Positions 25,853 through 34,461 of a stretch of 64,000 bases of DNA are shown piece by piece. Source of the stretch: Lentisphaera profundi (GTDB taxonomy: Bacteria > Verrucomicrobiota > Lentisphaeria > Lentisphaerales > Lentisphaeraceae); the NCBI RefSeq assembly GCF_028728065.1, contig NZ_CP117812.1, positions 1,116,001 to 1,180,000 on the forward strand, in the 5' to 3' direction. The translations under genes were made by a program, and so were the position numbers. Position 1 is the first letter of the stretch. Each line of letters starts with the position of its first letter. The notes beneath the pieces were generated by a model that was given only the letters and a program-made list of their open reading frames with translations, searched no databases and was not told the origin of the DNA.

Positions 25853-27378
25853 TCTGCTGTGCCTTTATTCATGTTTTTTCTTTCTTCAGCCTTTGCTTTT
25901 TTCCTTTTTGCATCCTTTGCTCTTTTCTCTTCCGATGGCATGTACGCTTTCGTTTCTGCACGCCATTCGCACATCATCTTTGCCATCATGGCGGTTCGTT
26001 CAGGTTCTTGAGCTGACAGTTCGTTCTGTTCGCCCAGATCCTGAGCAAGGTTATACAGCTCCAGTTTGCCGGTATAGAACTCCTCTACCAGTTTGTAATC
26101 GCCCATGCGTATTGCAGCGGACGGGCCCTTGCTGCTGACGTGGTGGTCTTGAGGAAAGTGAAAATACAGGGCTTCACGCTTAAGGCCTTTTGCTTTGCCC
26201 TTCAGAAGCGGAACGAGGCTCAGGCCGTCGAGATGCTGACTGGGTTGCAACGGCAGTCCTGCCATCTCAAGTATCGTGGGATAGAAATCTGTACTTACAA
26301 CCGGAATGAAGCAGGTTGATCCCGGGTTTGGATTACCTGGCCATTTGATTATCATTGGTACCCGTATGCCACCCTCGTGTAACCAGGCTTTGCCGGCGCG
26401 CAGAGGGAAACTGCAGGCGGGGCCGCCCTTCGTGGACGAAATGGTCGAAAGCCCGCCATTATCCGACGAGAATATTACGATGGTGTTCTTTTCCAGTCCG
26501 CTCTCCTTGAGGTAGTCGAGTATACGCCCGACGTTTTCATCCATACTCTCCACCATGGCGGCGTAGATCGGACTGTCCTGAGCTTTGCGGCTGTAACGTT
26601 TTCCCTCTTTAACGGACCCACTGGGAGATGTGATTCCAAGTTCGGTAAGCTTCTTCTCGTACTTGGCGATCTTTTCCTCCTTGCCCTGAACTGGAGTATG
26701 CACAGTAAAATACCACAGGTTGAGAAAGAAGGGCTTGTCCTTCGTTTCCTTCATAAAGGCGATAGCCTTATCTGTAAGTTTATCGGTTAGATAATCGCCT
26801 TCCTTGCCATTTTCAAAGCCGGGAACAGCGTTGTCCTGTCCTGGTTCACGTCCCTTGCGCTTATAAGGAAAAAAGAAAGTTCCAGGGGCACCCGAGCGAG
26901 TGCCGCCAACATTGACGTCGAAGCCATGGTCTTCTGGGAAGCTTGATTCTCCCTCAGACTTGCTCTTGACCATCAAGTGCCATTTGCCCATGTGGGCGGT
27001 GTGGTACCCGGCGTCTTTCAAGGCTTCGGCTATGGTAATTTCACTCTGCGGGAGATTTTCAATGGGACTTGCACGCCAGAAGTTTATCCGGGAAGGATAC
27101 TTGCCGGTGAGTATGCTGGCTCTGGTGGGGGAGCATACCGCACTGGCTGCGTATGCGTCGGTAAAGCGCATGCCCTGCATCGCAAGACGGTCCACGTTCG
27201 GTGTTTCGTGGAATTTCGCGCCATAGCATCCTATATCCGCCCAACCCAGGTCGTCGATCAGGATAAAGAGGACGTTGGGTTTCGACTGACTTACAATGGG
27301 TGATTTCGGGACTTTTTCAGATCCTTGTACTATATAAGTTGAAAGTAAAGTGCTTAAAAATAAAATTATTTTTATCAT
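25849..27378 (-). CDS. Secreted sulfatase with charged C-terminal tail
   Basis: S1 sulfatase, 509 aa from ATG 27378 (AGGAAA upstream, signal peptide MIKIILFLSTLLSTYIVQG); the longer open frame to 27468 lacks a sensible N-terminus. KPNVLFILIDDLGWADIGCYGA, AVCSPTRASILTGKYPSR (formylglycine Cys), GKWHLM, TVHTPVQ, SSDNGG. The tail RAKDAKRKKAKAEERKNMNK is shared with the beta-helix protein two genes downstream. It follows a pseudopilin gene by 141 nt and overlaps the next sulfatase. Closely related in layout to the pilin-sulfatase pair at 16.9-19.1 kb. Confidence 0.92.
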   Translation of the reverse strand: MIKIILFLSTLLSTYIVQGSEKVPKSPIVSQSKPNVLFILIDDLGWADIGCYGAKFHETPNVDRLAMQGMRFTDAYAASAVCSPTRASILTGKYPSRINFWRASPIENLPQSEITIAEALKDAGYHTAHMGKWHLMVKSKSEGESSFPEDHGFDVNVGGTRSGAPGTFFFPYKRKGREPGQDNAVPGFENGKEGDYLTDKLTDKAIAFMKETKDKPFFLNLWYFTVHTPVQGKEEKIAKYEKKLTELGITSPSGSVKEGKRYSRKAQDSPIYAAMVESMDENVGRILDYLKESGLEKNTIVIFSSDNGGLSTISSTKGGPACSFPLRAGKAWLHEGGIRVPMIIKWPGNPNPGSTCFIPVVSTDFYPTILEMAGLPLQPSQHLDGLSLVPLLKGKAKGLKREALYFHFPQDHHVSSKGPSAAIRMGDYKLVEEFYTGKLELYNLAQDLGEQNELSAQEPERTAMMAKMMCEWRAETKAYMPSEEKRAKDAKRKKAKAEERKNMNKGTAE

Positions 27379-27519
27379 GTTTTTTCCTATATAATGTTTA
27401 ATTTGATTCTTTACTCTAAGTTGCTTATATGCTGAGGTCGGCCCAATAGAATTCTTGTTTTGGCTCACGTTTATGCCTGATATTTCGTTAGAAATCGCAA
27501 AGGAATTAGTGACAGAACT

Positions 27520-28299
27520 TCAATAGGCTGATTCACCAACAGCTGCCTCAAAATATTCCACCCAATTATTGTTTGCTTTTGGAGCCCATAGATCTGGAGG
27601 TAAATACATTTTGATAACAGATCCGTCAGATAAACAAAGGTTTAGAGACCCCGTATTTCTGTGGATTTTTGAGCTTCCAATATTTATGGAATCTGTTGGC
27701 GTTGATATATAATCCATCATAAAGGGCTTTCTTGATGAGTTAGTGAAGGCTTTACCACCACCACCAGCAATATGCATATCCAGATTGTCAGGTTTAACTG
27801 GTCGACGCCAGTTTTTCTCCATAAAGCCAGAATAACTTCTGCCATTATGAATACCAATAGTTACTATTTGGCTGCTGGGATCATAATCAGTGGCAGGGCA
27901 TCGATAGAGTTCTACTTTAGTTGTTGTGTTTTCGATACCAAAATAAGGCTCGAAAAAATCATATTCACCTCCATGAAAATCATACCACACACCAGAACTT
28001 AAATCTCGATAGTTGTTAGCGTCTATCCATGTGACACCTCGGTTACTTGAAAAGACTTCACCCTGATTGTCGTCGGCATAGAGCATTTGTCCCATATACA
28101 TTTGTTTGAGATTATTTTTACAAACTGCCTCGCGAGCTTTCGCACGTGCTTTAGATAAATTTGGTAAGAGGAGTGATGCTAAAATACCAATAATAGCTAC
28201 TACCACGAGAAGTTCTATTAATGTGAACTTATAAAATTTGTATTTCAAATCCGTTTTATCGGGCTTTGAATCGAAGCGTAAATAATGAAAATTGATCAT
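27520..28299 (-). CDS. Pseudopilin heading the sulfatase/beta-helix operon
   Basis: Prepilin-like protein, 259 aa, with a 25-residue basic leader. [31 protein letters not shown] follows a Lys at -1. The globular part has [13 protein letters not shown] and ends [14 protein letters not shown], a slightly longer variant (H-X11-DG) of the usual H-X9-DG. It is the first gene of pilin-sulfatase-sulfatase-beta-helix on the minus strand and has its own ECF-like promoter. The pilin and the start of the operon are A+T-rich, while the enzymes behind it are G+C-rich, as if a resident pilin had captured foreign enzymes. Confidence 0.85.
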   Translation of the reverse strand: MINFHYLRFDSKPDKTDLKYKFYKFTLIELLVVVAIIGILASLLLPNLSKARAKAREAVCKNNLKQMYMGQMLYADDNQGEVFSSNRGVTWIDANNYRDLSSGVWYDFHGGEYDFFEPYFGIENTTTKVELYRCPATDYDPSSQIVTIGIHNGRSYSGFMEKNWRRPVKPDNLDMHIAGGGGKAFTNSSRKPFMMDYISTPTDSINIGSSKIHRNTGSLNLCLSDGSVIKMYLPPDLWAPKANNNWVEYFEAAVGESAY

Positions 28300-28392
28300 G
28301 TGCTTATCCCTTGTTTAATTTGCGCGAGGACTCCTCCGAGCGCATCGTAATTATTGAACTACGGGGGGTAGTTCATAGGCCTTCACAAATAG

Positions 28393-28420
28393 TAAACAGA
28401 GTAATATATGAGTCGTGTCT
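28393..28420 (-). promoter_or_regulatory. ECF-like promoter of pilin/sulfatase/beta-helix operon
   Basis: On the minus strand AGACACG, 13 nt, TCTGTTTA, ~95 nt before the pilin ATG. Confidence 0.55.
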
Positions 28421-28494
28421 AGTAAAATGAACAAAAGTTTATTTTTTTTATGTATGACAGGCATTTCCTAATTCTAAATGAATTGCAGATGATT

Positions 28495-28620
28495 TTTATC
28501 TGCCTCCTGTGGCAGCCGCTCTCCGTGCGGCAGCAACTCCCCGTTTTCGATGAATTGTAGGGACTCCGTCCCCATCCCTGCAAGGTGTGCCCACCTTGAG
28601 AGGCGGTAAAAGTACTGATT
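28495..28620. repeat. Palindromic repeat units next to fic copy 2
   Basis: Reverse-oriented units as in the 6 kb array: CTGTGGCAGCCGC, GGGACTCCGTCCCC and AAGGTGTGCCCACCTTGAGAGGCGGTAAAAGTACTGA. At 3.26-3.32 kb the same spot beside the other fic copy has a shorter version, so the units expand or contract independently of the gene. Confidence 0.75.
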
Positions 28621-28644
28621 GCATTGGGAATGCTAGACTTGTCT

Positions 28645-29712
28645 CTATGCAGAAGGGCTTTGATAGGTAGTAGCTTTCCCTACACCAAACTTTAGAATAA
28701 GACCTTCCTTCACTAAGAAATTAAGGTCTTTTTTAATTGTGGGCAGAGATGCACTCTCGATTTCTCGAGCAAGATCCCCTGAGCGCATTTTACCTTTTAG
28801 ATTGAGTAAGTCGATGATCCTTTTTTGTCGGGCATTGAGATAAGTGTCATTGCGTACAATACGCTCCAACTTGTTTTCCAGTTTTGCTGACAACTGGATC
28901 ATACAATCAAGAAAAAAATCAATCCAGCTTCCTATCTGTTCAGCATTAGTAGAACGATTGCGCTGACATTCCATCAAAATTTGATAGTACTCTTTTTTTC
29001 TTTCTTCAATGACATGTTCAAATGACACATACTGAACAAAATAATATTCTGAACGCACTAAAAGCAAGGTTGTCAAAAGACGTGATAGCCGGCCATTACC
29101 ATCATGAAAGGGGTGAATTGATAAAAACTCATAAACAAAAGTAGCTATGACAATAAGCGGATTCATTTCTGTATTAGTCAATTTTTCATTACACCACTCT
29201 ATAAGCTCATCCATTTCTTTATCCACTAGATGAGGTTCGGTGGTATTGAATATTATTTTTTGAGTTCCATCTGGGTAGTTCGCAACTACCCGATTTGATA
29301 TATTCTTATACTGGCCACGTTGTCGTGTGTCTTTCTCTGAGTATTTGAGTAGAAGGCCGTGCAGTTGAAATATATAACGCTGTGACAAGTCTAAGTCTTC
29401 TGCATTATCCAGCAAGACCTCAAGCGCATCCCAGTACCCGATGACTTCTTGTTCGTCACGAGTATCGAGTTGTCTCTGCTCAAGATTATCTAGAAGATTT
29501 ATAACTTCTTGGTCTGATAGTTGACTTCCCTCAATACGTGTAGATGAGCCAATACTCTGAATTGTCGCTATATGCCTAAGCTCCTGAAGGAATTGGTCCT
29601 CTTTAATCTTTAAAGCTTCCCATTTACCCCTAAACTTCTCTATAATTCCTATCTTCGCAATGATCCCTTGAGAAAGCTTAGGACTAAAAACTAATTTATC
29701 TGAAATATTCAT
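28645..29712 (-). CDS. Fic family protein with C-terminal winged helix, copy 2
   Basis: 355 aa, nearly identical to copy 1 at 3341-4408 (scattered substitutions such as VINLL for VIHLL), with intact HPFHDGNGRLSR and STRIEG motifs and the winged-helix tail. DNA similarity covers roughly 28448-29826, i.e. the gene, its two upstream palindromes and ~200 bp downstream, and stops abruptly on both sides. As with copy 1, it points toward, and lies just upstream of, a pilin-operon promoter. Intact reading frames in both copies suggest recent duplication or selection. Confidence 0.9.
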   Translation of the reverse strand: MNISDKLVFSPKLSQGIIAKIGIIEKFRGKWEALKIKEDQFLQELRHIATIQSIGSSTRIEGSQLSDQEVINLLDNLEQRQLDTRDEQEVIGYWDALEVLLDNAEDLDLSQRYIFQLHGLLLKYSEKDTRQRGQYKNISNRVVANYPDGTQKIIFNTTEPHLVDKEMDELIEWCNEKLTNTEMNPLIVIATFVYEFLSIHPFHDGNGRLSRLLTTLLLVRSEYYFVQYVSFEHVIEERKKEYYQILMECQRNRSTNAEQIGSWIDFFLDCMIQLSAKLENKLERIVRNDTYLNARQKRIIDLLNLKGKMRSGDLAREIESASLPTIKKDLNFLVKEGLILKFGVGKATTYQSPSA

Positions 29713-29720
29713 ATTTTATC

Positions 29721-29774
29721 CGTATTTGATACGTTAATGTATAAGGGATCTATATTTTATCCGTATTTGATACG
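29721..29774 (-). promoter_or_regulatory. Two palindromic operator candidates upstream of fic copy 2
   Basis: CGTATCAAATACG at 29721-29733 and 29762-29774, in the same positions as for copy 1. Confidence 0.6.
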
Positions 29775-29819
29775 ATAATTTCTTTTTTAGCTTTTACAAG
29801 AAAACTGAGAAGGCTAGAT

Positions 29820-30200
29820 CGCTTTATCCGCCCTCGGTGGCAGCCGTGCCCGTGCGGCAATACCTCCCCGCCGGAGTGAGGCGTAATAATCTACATTGTT
29901 TTATTCTGTGTAGTAGGGACTCCGTCCCCATCCCTGCAAGGTGTACCCACCTTGAGAGGCAATAACAAATATTTATTACACCACTCTTTCCTTTTATCCG
30001 CCTGCGGTGGCAGCCGTGCCCGTGTGGCAACACCTCCCCGCCGGAGTGAGGCGTAATAATCTTTATTCTCGATGAATTGTAGAAAGTGGAAAATTCTGTA
30101 GTCTTTTGCTAGAGACGGCATTAATCTTTTTATCCGCCTCCGGTGGCAGCCGGGCCCCATCCCTGCAAGGTGTGCCCACCTTGAGAGGCGGTAAAAATCT
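29820..30200. repeat. Palindromic repeat array
   Basis: Reverse-oriented copies of the 6 kb units: GGTGGCAGCCGTGCCCGTG three times (one shortened), CCTCCCCGCCGGAGTGAGGCG twice, GGGACTCCGTCCCC and AAGGTGTGCCCACCTT. It separates fic copy 2 from an esterase remnant. No gene seen. Confidence 0.8.
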
Positions 30201-30206
30201 AAGTAC

Positions 30207-30344
30207 TTATTGATCCGCGACAATTCTCTGTGTTTTCAGCCAATTTGTCACTTCCGCAAACCAGTCGCAGCCACCCATGCCATGGCCACCTTTTTCAAAG
30301 AGTTTTAAGTGAGGGGCATTGCCTGCGGCACTTAATTTTAGTGA
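30207..30344 (-). pseudogene. C-terminal remnant of the alpha/beta-hydrolase
   Basis: About 45 codons (LSAAGNAPHLKLFEKGGHGMGGCDWFAEV... ADQ*) matching the end of the alpha/beta-hydrolase halves at 1432 and 31527. Its first ~80 bp are almost identical to 31590-31672 and form a direct repeat around the 303-aa gene and the deleted acetylesterase. Confidence 0.8.
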
Positions 30345-31256
30345 TTATTTGATGATGATTTTGACTTTCGCTGGATGGAGAGGGTCGGACTTTTTAACTT
30401 TATTAGCGGAACCACTTTTGTTATTTCTGATGGTCGAAGCAAGCATGAGGGTGAAGCCACTAAGCATTGGTGGGTTGTTGCCGTAATTTATAATACCAAA
30501 AGTTGAGCTCGTGCGTTCGCCGTCTAAAACTTCTAAGTCAATCATTCTTCCTTTCCAATAATCTTTTATCGAAGCTTCACTAGAGTGACCACTTAGATTG
30601 GCTGATTCAGTATATTTGAAAGTTTTTTTATTTTTACCTTTTAATTGGATTCCGGAACGTGAGTAGCTTTTTTTTACTTTTGTCCATTCGCTATCCTCTT
30701 TGATAATAAAGGCAGGAGGGAAAATGAGGTTGGCATGTGAGATTGTCATGGGACTTAGTCCAGAGGGATCTACTGTGTTATTTTCAATGATAATTGCTTT
30801 GTCTTCAAAAGCTATATTTAGTGTATGAATAACATTGTTTTGTAATTCACACTTGAGCTTGATTGATTTAGGGTTTTCTAAAGGAGTAGGAGTTTCAAGA
30901 AATTTCACCACGCGTCTAGCAGCAGATCGTTTGGTTTTTTGATCGTAATAAAAGTGTCTAATGCTCAGCTGGATAGCGCCATTATAGGAGTTTTCAGCCG
31001 TTGATTTAGATTTGGGTAGAATATAAAATCCACCTCTTGAATCAAGAAAAGCAGTGTAAGTACTCCCATGATAAATTGTGTTGACCTGTAAAGTGTCTAT
31101 GATTTTTTCATTAGCCTTTTTACTCTTGATTAAATTGGGGCATTGCACCGTAATATCCTTGAGTACTTTTAGACTGTTAATATTTCTGTTCTGAGCATAT
31201 GCTAGGTTGCAGATGAATAGTAGGCCTAAAAGGGCGTAGGAGGAGAGTTTGTTCAT
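30345..31256 (-). CDS. Secreted protein of unknown function
   Basis: 303 aa with a clear signal peptide (MNKLSSYALLGLLFICNLAYAQ) and no family I recognise. It is beta-strand-rich and polar, with a basic end (VKKSDPLHPAKVKIIIK). Internal segments such as YHGSTYTAFLDSRGGFYILPK and HANLIFPPAFIIKEDSEW suggest a lectin-like or carbohydrate-binding fold, but that is a guess. It begins 3 nt after the deleted acetylesterase gene, so it is at the end of that esterase operon, and its stop abuts an esterase 3' remnant. No homologue appears at the equivalent place in copy 1, which is cut by the window edge. Confidence 0.7.
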   Translation of the reverse strand: MNKLSSYALLGLLFICNLAYAQNRNINSLKVLKDITVQCPNLIKSKKANEKIIDTLQVNTIYHGSTYTAFLDSRGGFYILPKSKSTAENSYNGAIQLSIRHFYYDQKTKRSAARRVVKFLETPTPLENPKSIKLKCELQNNVIHTLNIAFEDKAIIIENNTVDPSGLSPMTISHANLIFPPAFIIKEDSEWTKVKKSYSRSGIQLKGKNKKTFKYTESANLSGHSSEASIKDYWKGRMIDLEVLDGERTSSTFGIINYGNNPPMLSGFTLMLASTIRNNKSGSANKVKKSDPLHPAKVKIIIK

Positions 31257-31259
31257 AAT

Positions 31260-31523
31260 TTATTCCTTAATGATTGTTTTAAATAATGAAGCTGGCAAAC
31301 CCGCTTTATTGTAAAGATTAGCCCCTTCGGGGTTGGAGGCCCAGGCGTAGCGAACTTCGACTGGCTTAGCGATGATTGAGCTTTCCGCTTCACCCATGCC
31401 CCACACGGGAACTTTGATTCCTTGCTGTAAGACCATTCCATCCGAAAAAATGCCTGCGACGCTGAGCTCAGTCGCGAAGGTATTTGTCGCGGCGAGCACA
31501 AGGATGAATATGAATAGTTTCAT
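31260..31523 (-). pseudogene. Sialate O-acetylesterase with large in-frame deletion
   Basis: 87-codon frame: the first ~50 residues equal the acetylesterase at the window start ([10 protein letters not shown]..., [18 protein letters not shown]), then it jumps to [31 protein letters not shown], the family C-terminus. About 1.27 kb present in copy 1, including the GQSNM nucleophile, is gone, yet the frame is preserved. Such a peptide would be secreted but not catalytic. Confidence 0.88.
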
Positions 31524-31526
31524 ATC

Positions 31527-32320
31527 TTATTTGGGTAATTGTGTGATTTTCTGTGCTTTGAGCCATTGGGCCACTTCTGAGAACCAGTCGCAGCCACCCA
31601 TGCCATGGCCACCTTTTTCGAAGAGTTTTAAGTGAGGGGCATTGCCTGTGGCACTTAATTTTTTCACGTAATCAATTCCTCCAGCGCAGAACTTATCATC
31701 TTTGGAATAGGTGAGGAAAGTGGGAGCAATTTTGTTTTTAAAGGGAAAAGTTTTTGTATCCATGGTTTTGCCAAAGGGACGGCCATGAAAATAGGCAGCA
31801 CACTGAAGGACTACAAAGTTAGGTTCACAGCTTTCCTTATCGGCCTCATCGAAGGGTTCATAAATTTTTTGATCATAATTTTGACTGAGGCGGGCGGAGA
31901 GGTGACCGCCTGCTGAGTTGCCAAAGATACCGATGTTATTGGGATCGATATTCCATTTTTGTGCTTGTGAACGCACGAGGCGTATGGCGCGCTGCAAGTC
32001 TTGGAAAGCCTTGTCAGGCTGATCGGGGATGGAGTAGCGGTGAACAAAAACAGTGATGCCCAAATCATTCCATTGCTGAATATGCTCGCGATCGGGAATC
32101 CCGAGGATCTTGTAGGCGCCACCTGGATTATAGATGAGTGCGACGGCAGGCTGATCAGTTTTTGCGGGGTAGACGGTGAGGTAGGGATCTTTAACTCCGC
32201 AGAGTTGTGGATTTCCCCGGCGATCGCGAAATTCTAATTTGAGGCGATTGGCTTCGCCACCAACTCGTTCGATGGGCCAGAGGCGGATGATGGGATCCTC
32301 ATTCGGGCTGATTTTTTTTT
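31527..32320 (-). pseudogene. Alpha/beta-hydrolase half, split off by frameshift
   Basis: Corresponds to residues ~260-510 of the fused esterase at 1432-2982 (AVALIYNPGGAYK, GNSAGGHLSA, GGHGMGG; ending QLPK*). The frame is open back to about 32320, where it should join the GDSL half, but a ten-T run (A10 on the coding strand) carries one extra base relative to copy 1. Without slippage it has no proper start; ATG 32063 gives only 178 aa. Catalytic Ser and His are intact. Confidence 0.8.
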
Positions 32321-33063
32321 TCTACCTTAGATTTTTTTGCACTCCTCGCAGGAGCATTATCATATTTTACCAAGATGGCATTGAGTGCCTTGCCCCAAGC
32401 TGTGTAACCTTGATTACTTAAATGAAGTTGGTCACGCCCGTAGAGCTCAGTTTTTAGTTCACCATTAGCATCTTGAAAGATGGAACTTAGATCATGGTGA
32501 AAGATTTGCTTGCTGTCAGCTAATGCAGGGAGGAGTTTATTTAAAGCTTGAACTTCTTTATAATCTTCACCTTTGCCTCTTGAGTGATGGCGAGGAAAGA
32601 CAGAGAATAAAAGGATCTTAGTTTCGGGAAGGCGCGCTTTTAATTCTGCAATAATAGCTTTTATACCAAGGACAATATCTTCGGCTTTGTTTCTCGTGAT
32701 ATTATTAGTCCCAATCATAATACTGACGAATTTGGGTGAGAGGCCGTCAATTTCACCATTTTGCAGTCGCCAGAGAACATTCTGGGTGCGATCACCGCCA
32801 AAGCCGAGATTGAGAACATTATAGGGCGCAAAAACTTTTGGGTAAGTTTTCTGCTTCTCCCAATAATGAGTAATGGAATCGCCAATCATGAGCAAATCAA
32901 TATCGCCTTTTTTGGCTTCGTTCAGTTTTTCTTGGTGACGTGGAGCCCACCATTGATGACGGCCTTTTTGCGGTTTTGTAGTTGATATTGGATCCTGAGC
33001 ATGAAGACTTAAGAAAGTAGAGATTAGCAAGAGACTAAAGATAGCGAGAAAGGGGATTTTCAA
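32299..33063 (-). CDS. Secreted GDSL esterase (fusion split by frameshift)
   Basis: 254 aa: signal peptide, then the GDSL domain (MIGDSITHYWE, NLGFGGDRTQNVLW, IGTNNI, DQLHLSNQGYTAWGKAL) and the start of the Lys linker (KKSKVEKK), after which the frame shifts and stops at NQPE*. The GDSL domain is complete and should be active alone. It has its own ECF-like promoter at 33134-33161. No pilin gene precedes this copy, unlike copy 1. Confidence 0.85.
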   Translation of the reverse strand: MKIPFLAIFSLLLISTFLSLHAQDPISTTKPQKGRHQWWAPRHQEKLNEAKKGDIDLLMIGDSITHYWEKQKTYPKVFAPYNVLNLGFGGDRTQNVLWRLQNGEIDGLSPKFVSIMIGTNNITRNKAEDIVLGIKAIIAELKARLPETKILLFSVFPRHHSRGKGEDYKEVQALNKLLPALADSKQIFHHDLSSIFQDANGELKTELYGRDQLHLSNQGYTAWGKALNAILVKYDNAPARSAKKSKVEKKNQPE

Positions 33064-33133
33064 ATTATGTGCCTTATCATTTTTTTAGTTAAAATAAACT
33101 CAATCATTGTGTGATGAGCTTTGTTTAGAGAAC

Positions 33134-33161
33134 TAAACAAGGTAAAACAGACAGTGTATCT
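33134..33161 (-). promoter_or_regulatory. ECF-like promoter of GDSL/esterase operon copy 2
   Basis: On the minus strand AGATACA, 13 nt, CTTGTTTA, ~70 nt before the start codon. Confidence 0.6.
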
Positions 33162-33182
33162 AGGTCTTGAGTAAGATTGCTA

Positions 33183-34451
33183 TTAAGTCAATATTCCCTT
33201 AACAGTGCCCGTACTCGAGCTAAAGCTTTTGACGGGTACACCAGTTTCTTGGAGAAGGGTAAGCCAGACGTTTTGGAGGGGGGTGGCTTTTGGAAGTTTG
33301 AAACTCTCACCAAGACGCAGTTTTTTAATGGCACCACCGGAAAGGATGACGGGGAAGTCTTTGATGGTGTGGGTATTGCGAATATTAGATCCATAAGCCA
33401 GTAAACTTGTGTCGTAGAGATTGAGGCCATTTTTATCTTTAGTACTTTTTAATTTACCAATTAAGTAGCCTAGAAGCTCCATGCATTTGTGATCTCTTTG
33501 TTTGGCGACTACTTCTCGTTCTGCTGAAATATTGTAGTGCGATAAGCTGTGAACGGGAATGGTGATGCCCATGCTGCTGAGGACTGATTGCGAGGGCATC
33601 ATATAAGTGATAACGCGAGTCTGATCAGTCTGTAGAGCGAGGCAAATCATATCAAACATGAGTTTGACTTCGGCTTCACCATCTACTTCTTTTGGATGCT
33701 TGAAGCTGGCTTTTGGTTTGGGAACGCTGGACCATTCAATTTGTTTTTTTAATCCGAGTTCAATATGACGGATGGATTGGAAGTATTCGTCGAGTTTTTC
33801 CTGATCGTTTTTACCTAGGGTACGATTGACTGAACGGACATTGAGCTTCATGGCATCGAGAATGCTGCGCTCTTCTTTAATTCGCCGTAAAATTTGTTCT
33901 TTGGATTCATGCTTGGCAAAAAGTTTATTGAAGAGTTCGAGTGAAGTATTAAGGCCACTGATGGGTTTGCCATGGGGATTCCAGGCCATTGAACGCACGC
34001 CAGAACCGTGCCCGCTGGCGCGTTCTTTGGTGGATAAAGTTAGGCTATTATAGCGTGTATCTTTGCAAAGGTAACTCGCGGCAATTTGATCGCAGGAAAC
34101 GGTGTTTTTGAAGCCTTTGGGGTTGGCATAGGATGCACCAGTCAAAAAGGTGAGGCTACCTTGATGAGGGTTAGTAGCTCCAATATTTTCTAGGTTGCCA
34201 AGTATGCTAATGTCGTTTTGATATTTTTTGAGTGGTGTCATGCCTTCGGTCAGTCCGATCTTAGAAAATTTTCCTGCCGTACTAGGGAAAAATGATTTTG
34301 ATACAAAGCCGTAACCCTGACCGAGAAAAATCATGCGTTTGATATCTGTGGCAGATTTATTATCGGCATAAGTCTCGAGATGAGGGAGAGCGAGGAAAGC
34401 CGTTGCTGACTGCAGAAAAGAGCGTCTAGAAAACTGTGTAATGCGATTCAT
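33183..34451 (-). CDS. DUF1552 family protein
   Basis: 422 aa from ATG 34451, which has AGGAGAG upstream; the longer frame to 34490 would overlap the previous gene. The N-terminus SRRSFLQSATAFLALPHLETYA is a Tat-type or related export signal. The body fits DUF1552, an uncharacterised secreted family that in PVC bacteria accompanies DUF1592-type cytochromes, as here (10 nt downstream of that gene). Substrate and activity unknown. Confidence 0.85.
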   Translation of the reverse strand: MNRITQFSRRSFLQSATAFLALPHLETYADNKSATDIKRMIFLGQGYGFVSKSFFPSTAGKFSKIGLTEGMTPLKKYQNDISILGNLENIGATNPHQGSLTFLTGASYANPKGFKNTVSCDQIAASYLCKDTRYNSLTLSTKERASGHGSGVRSMAWNPHGKPISGLNTSLELFNKLFAKHESKEQILRRIKEERSILDAMKLNVRSVNRTLGKNDQEKLDEYFQSIRHIELGLKKQIEWSSVPKPKASFKHPKEVDGEAEVKLMFDMICLALQTDQTRVITYMMPSQSVLSSMGITIPVHSLSHYNISAEREVVAKQRDHKCMELLGYLIGKLKSTKDKNGLNLYDTSLLAYGSNIRNTHTIKDFPVILSGGAIKKLRLGESFKLPKATPLQNVWLTLLQETGVPVKSFSSSTGTVKGILT

Positions 34452-34461
34452 GGTGTCTCTC

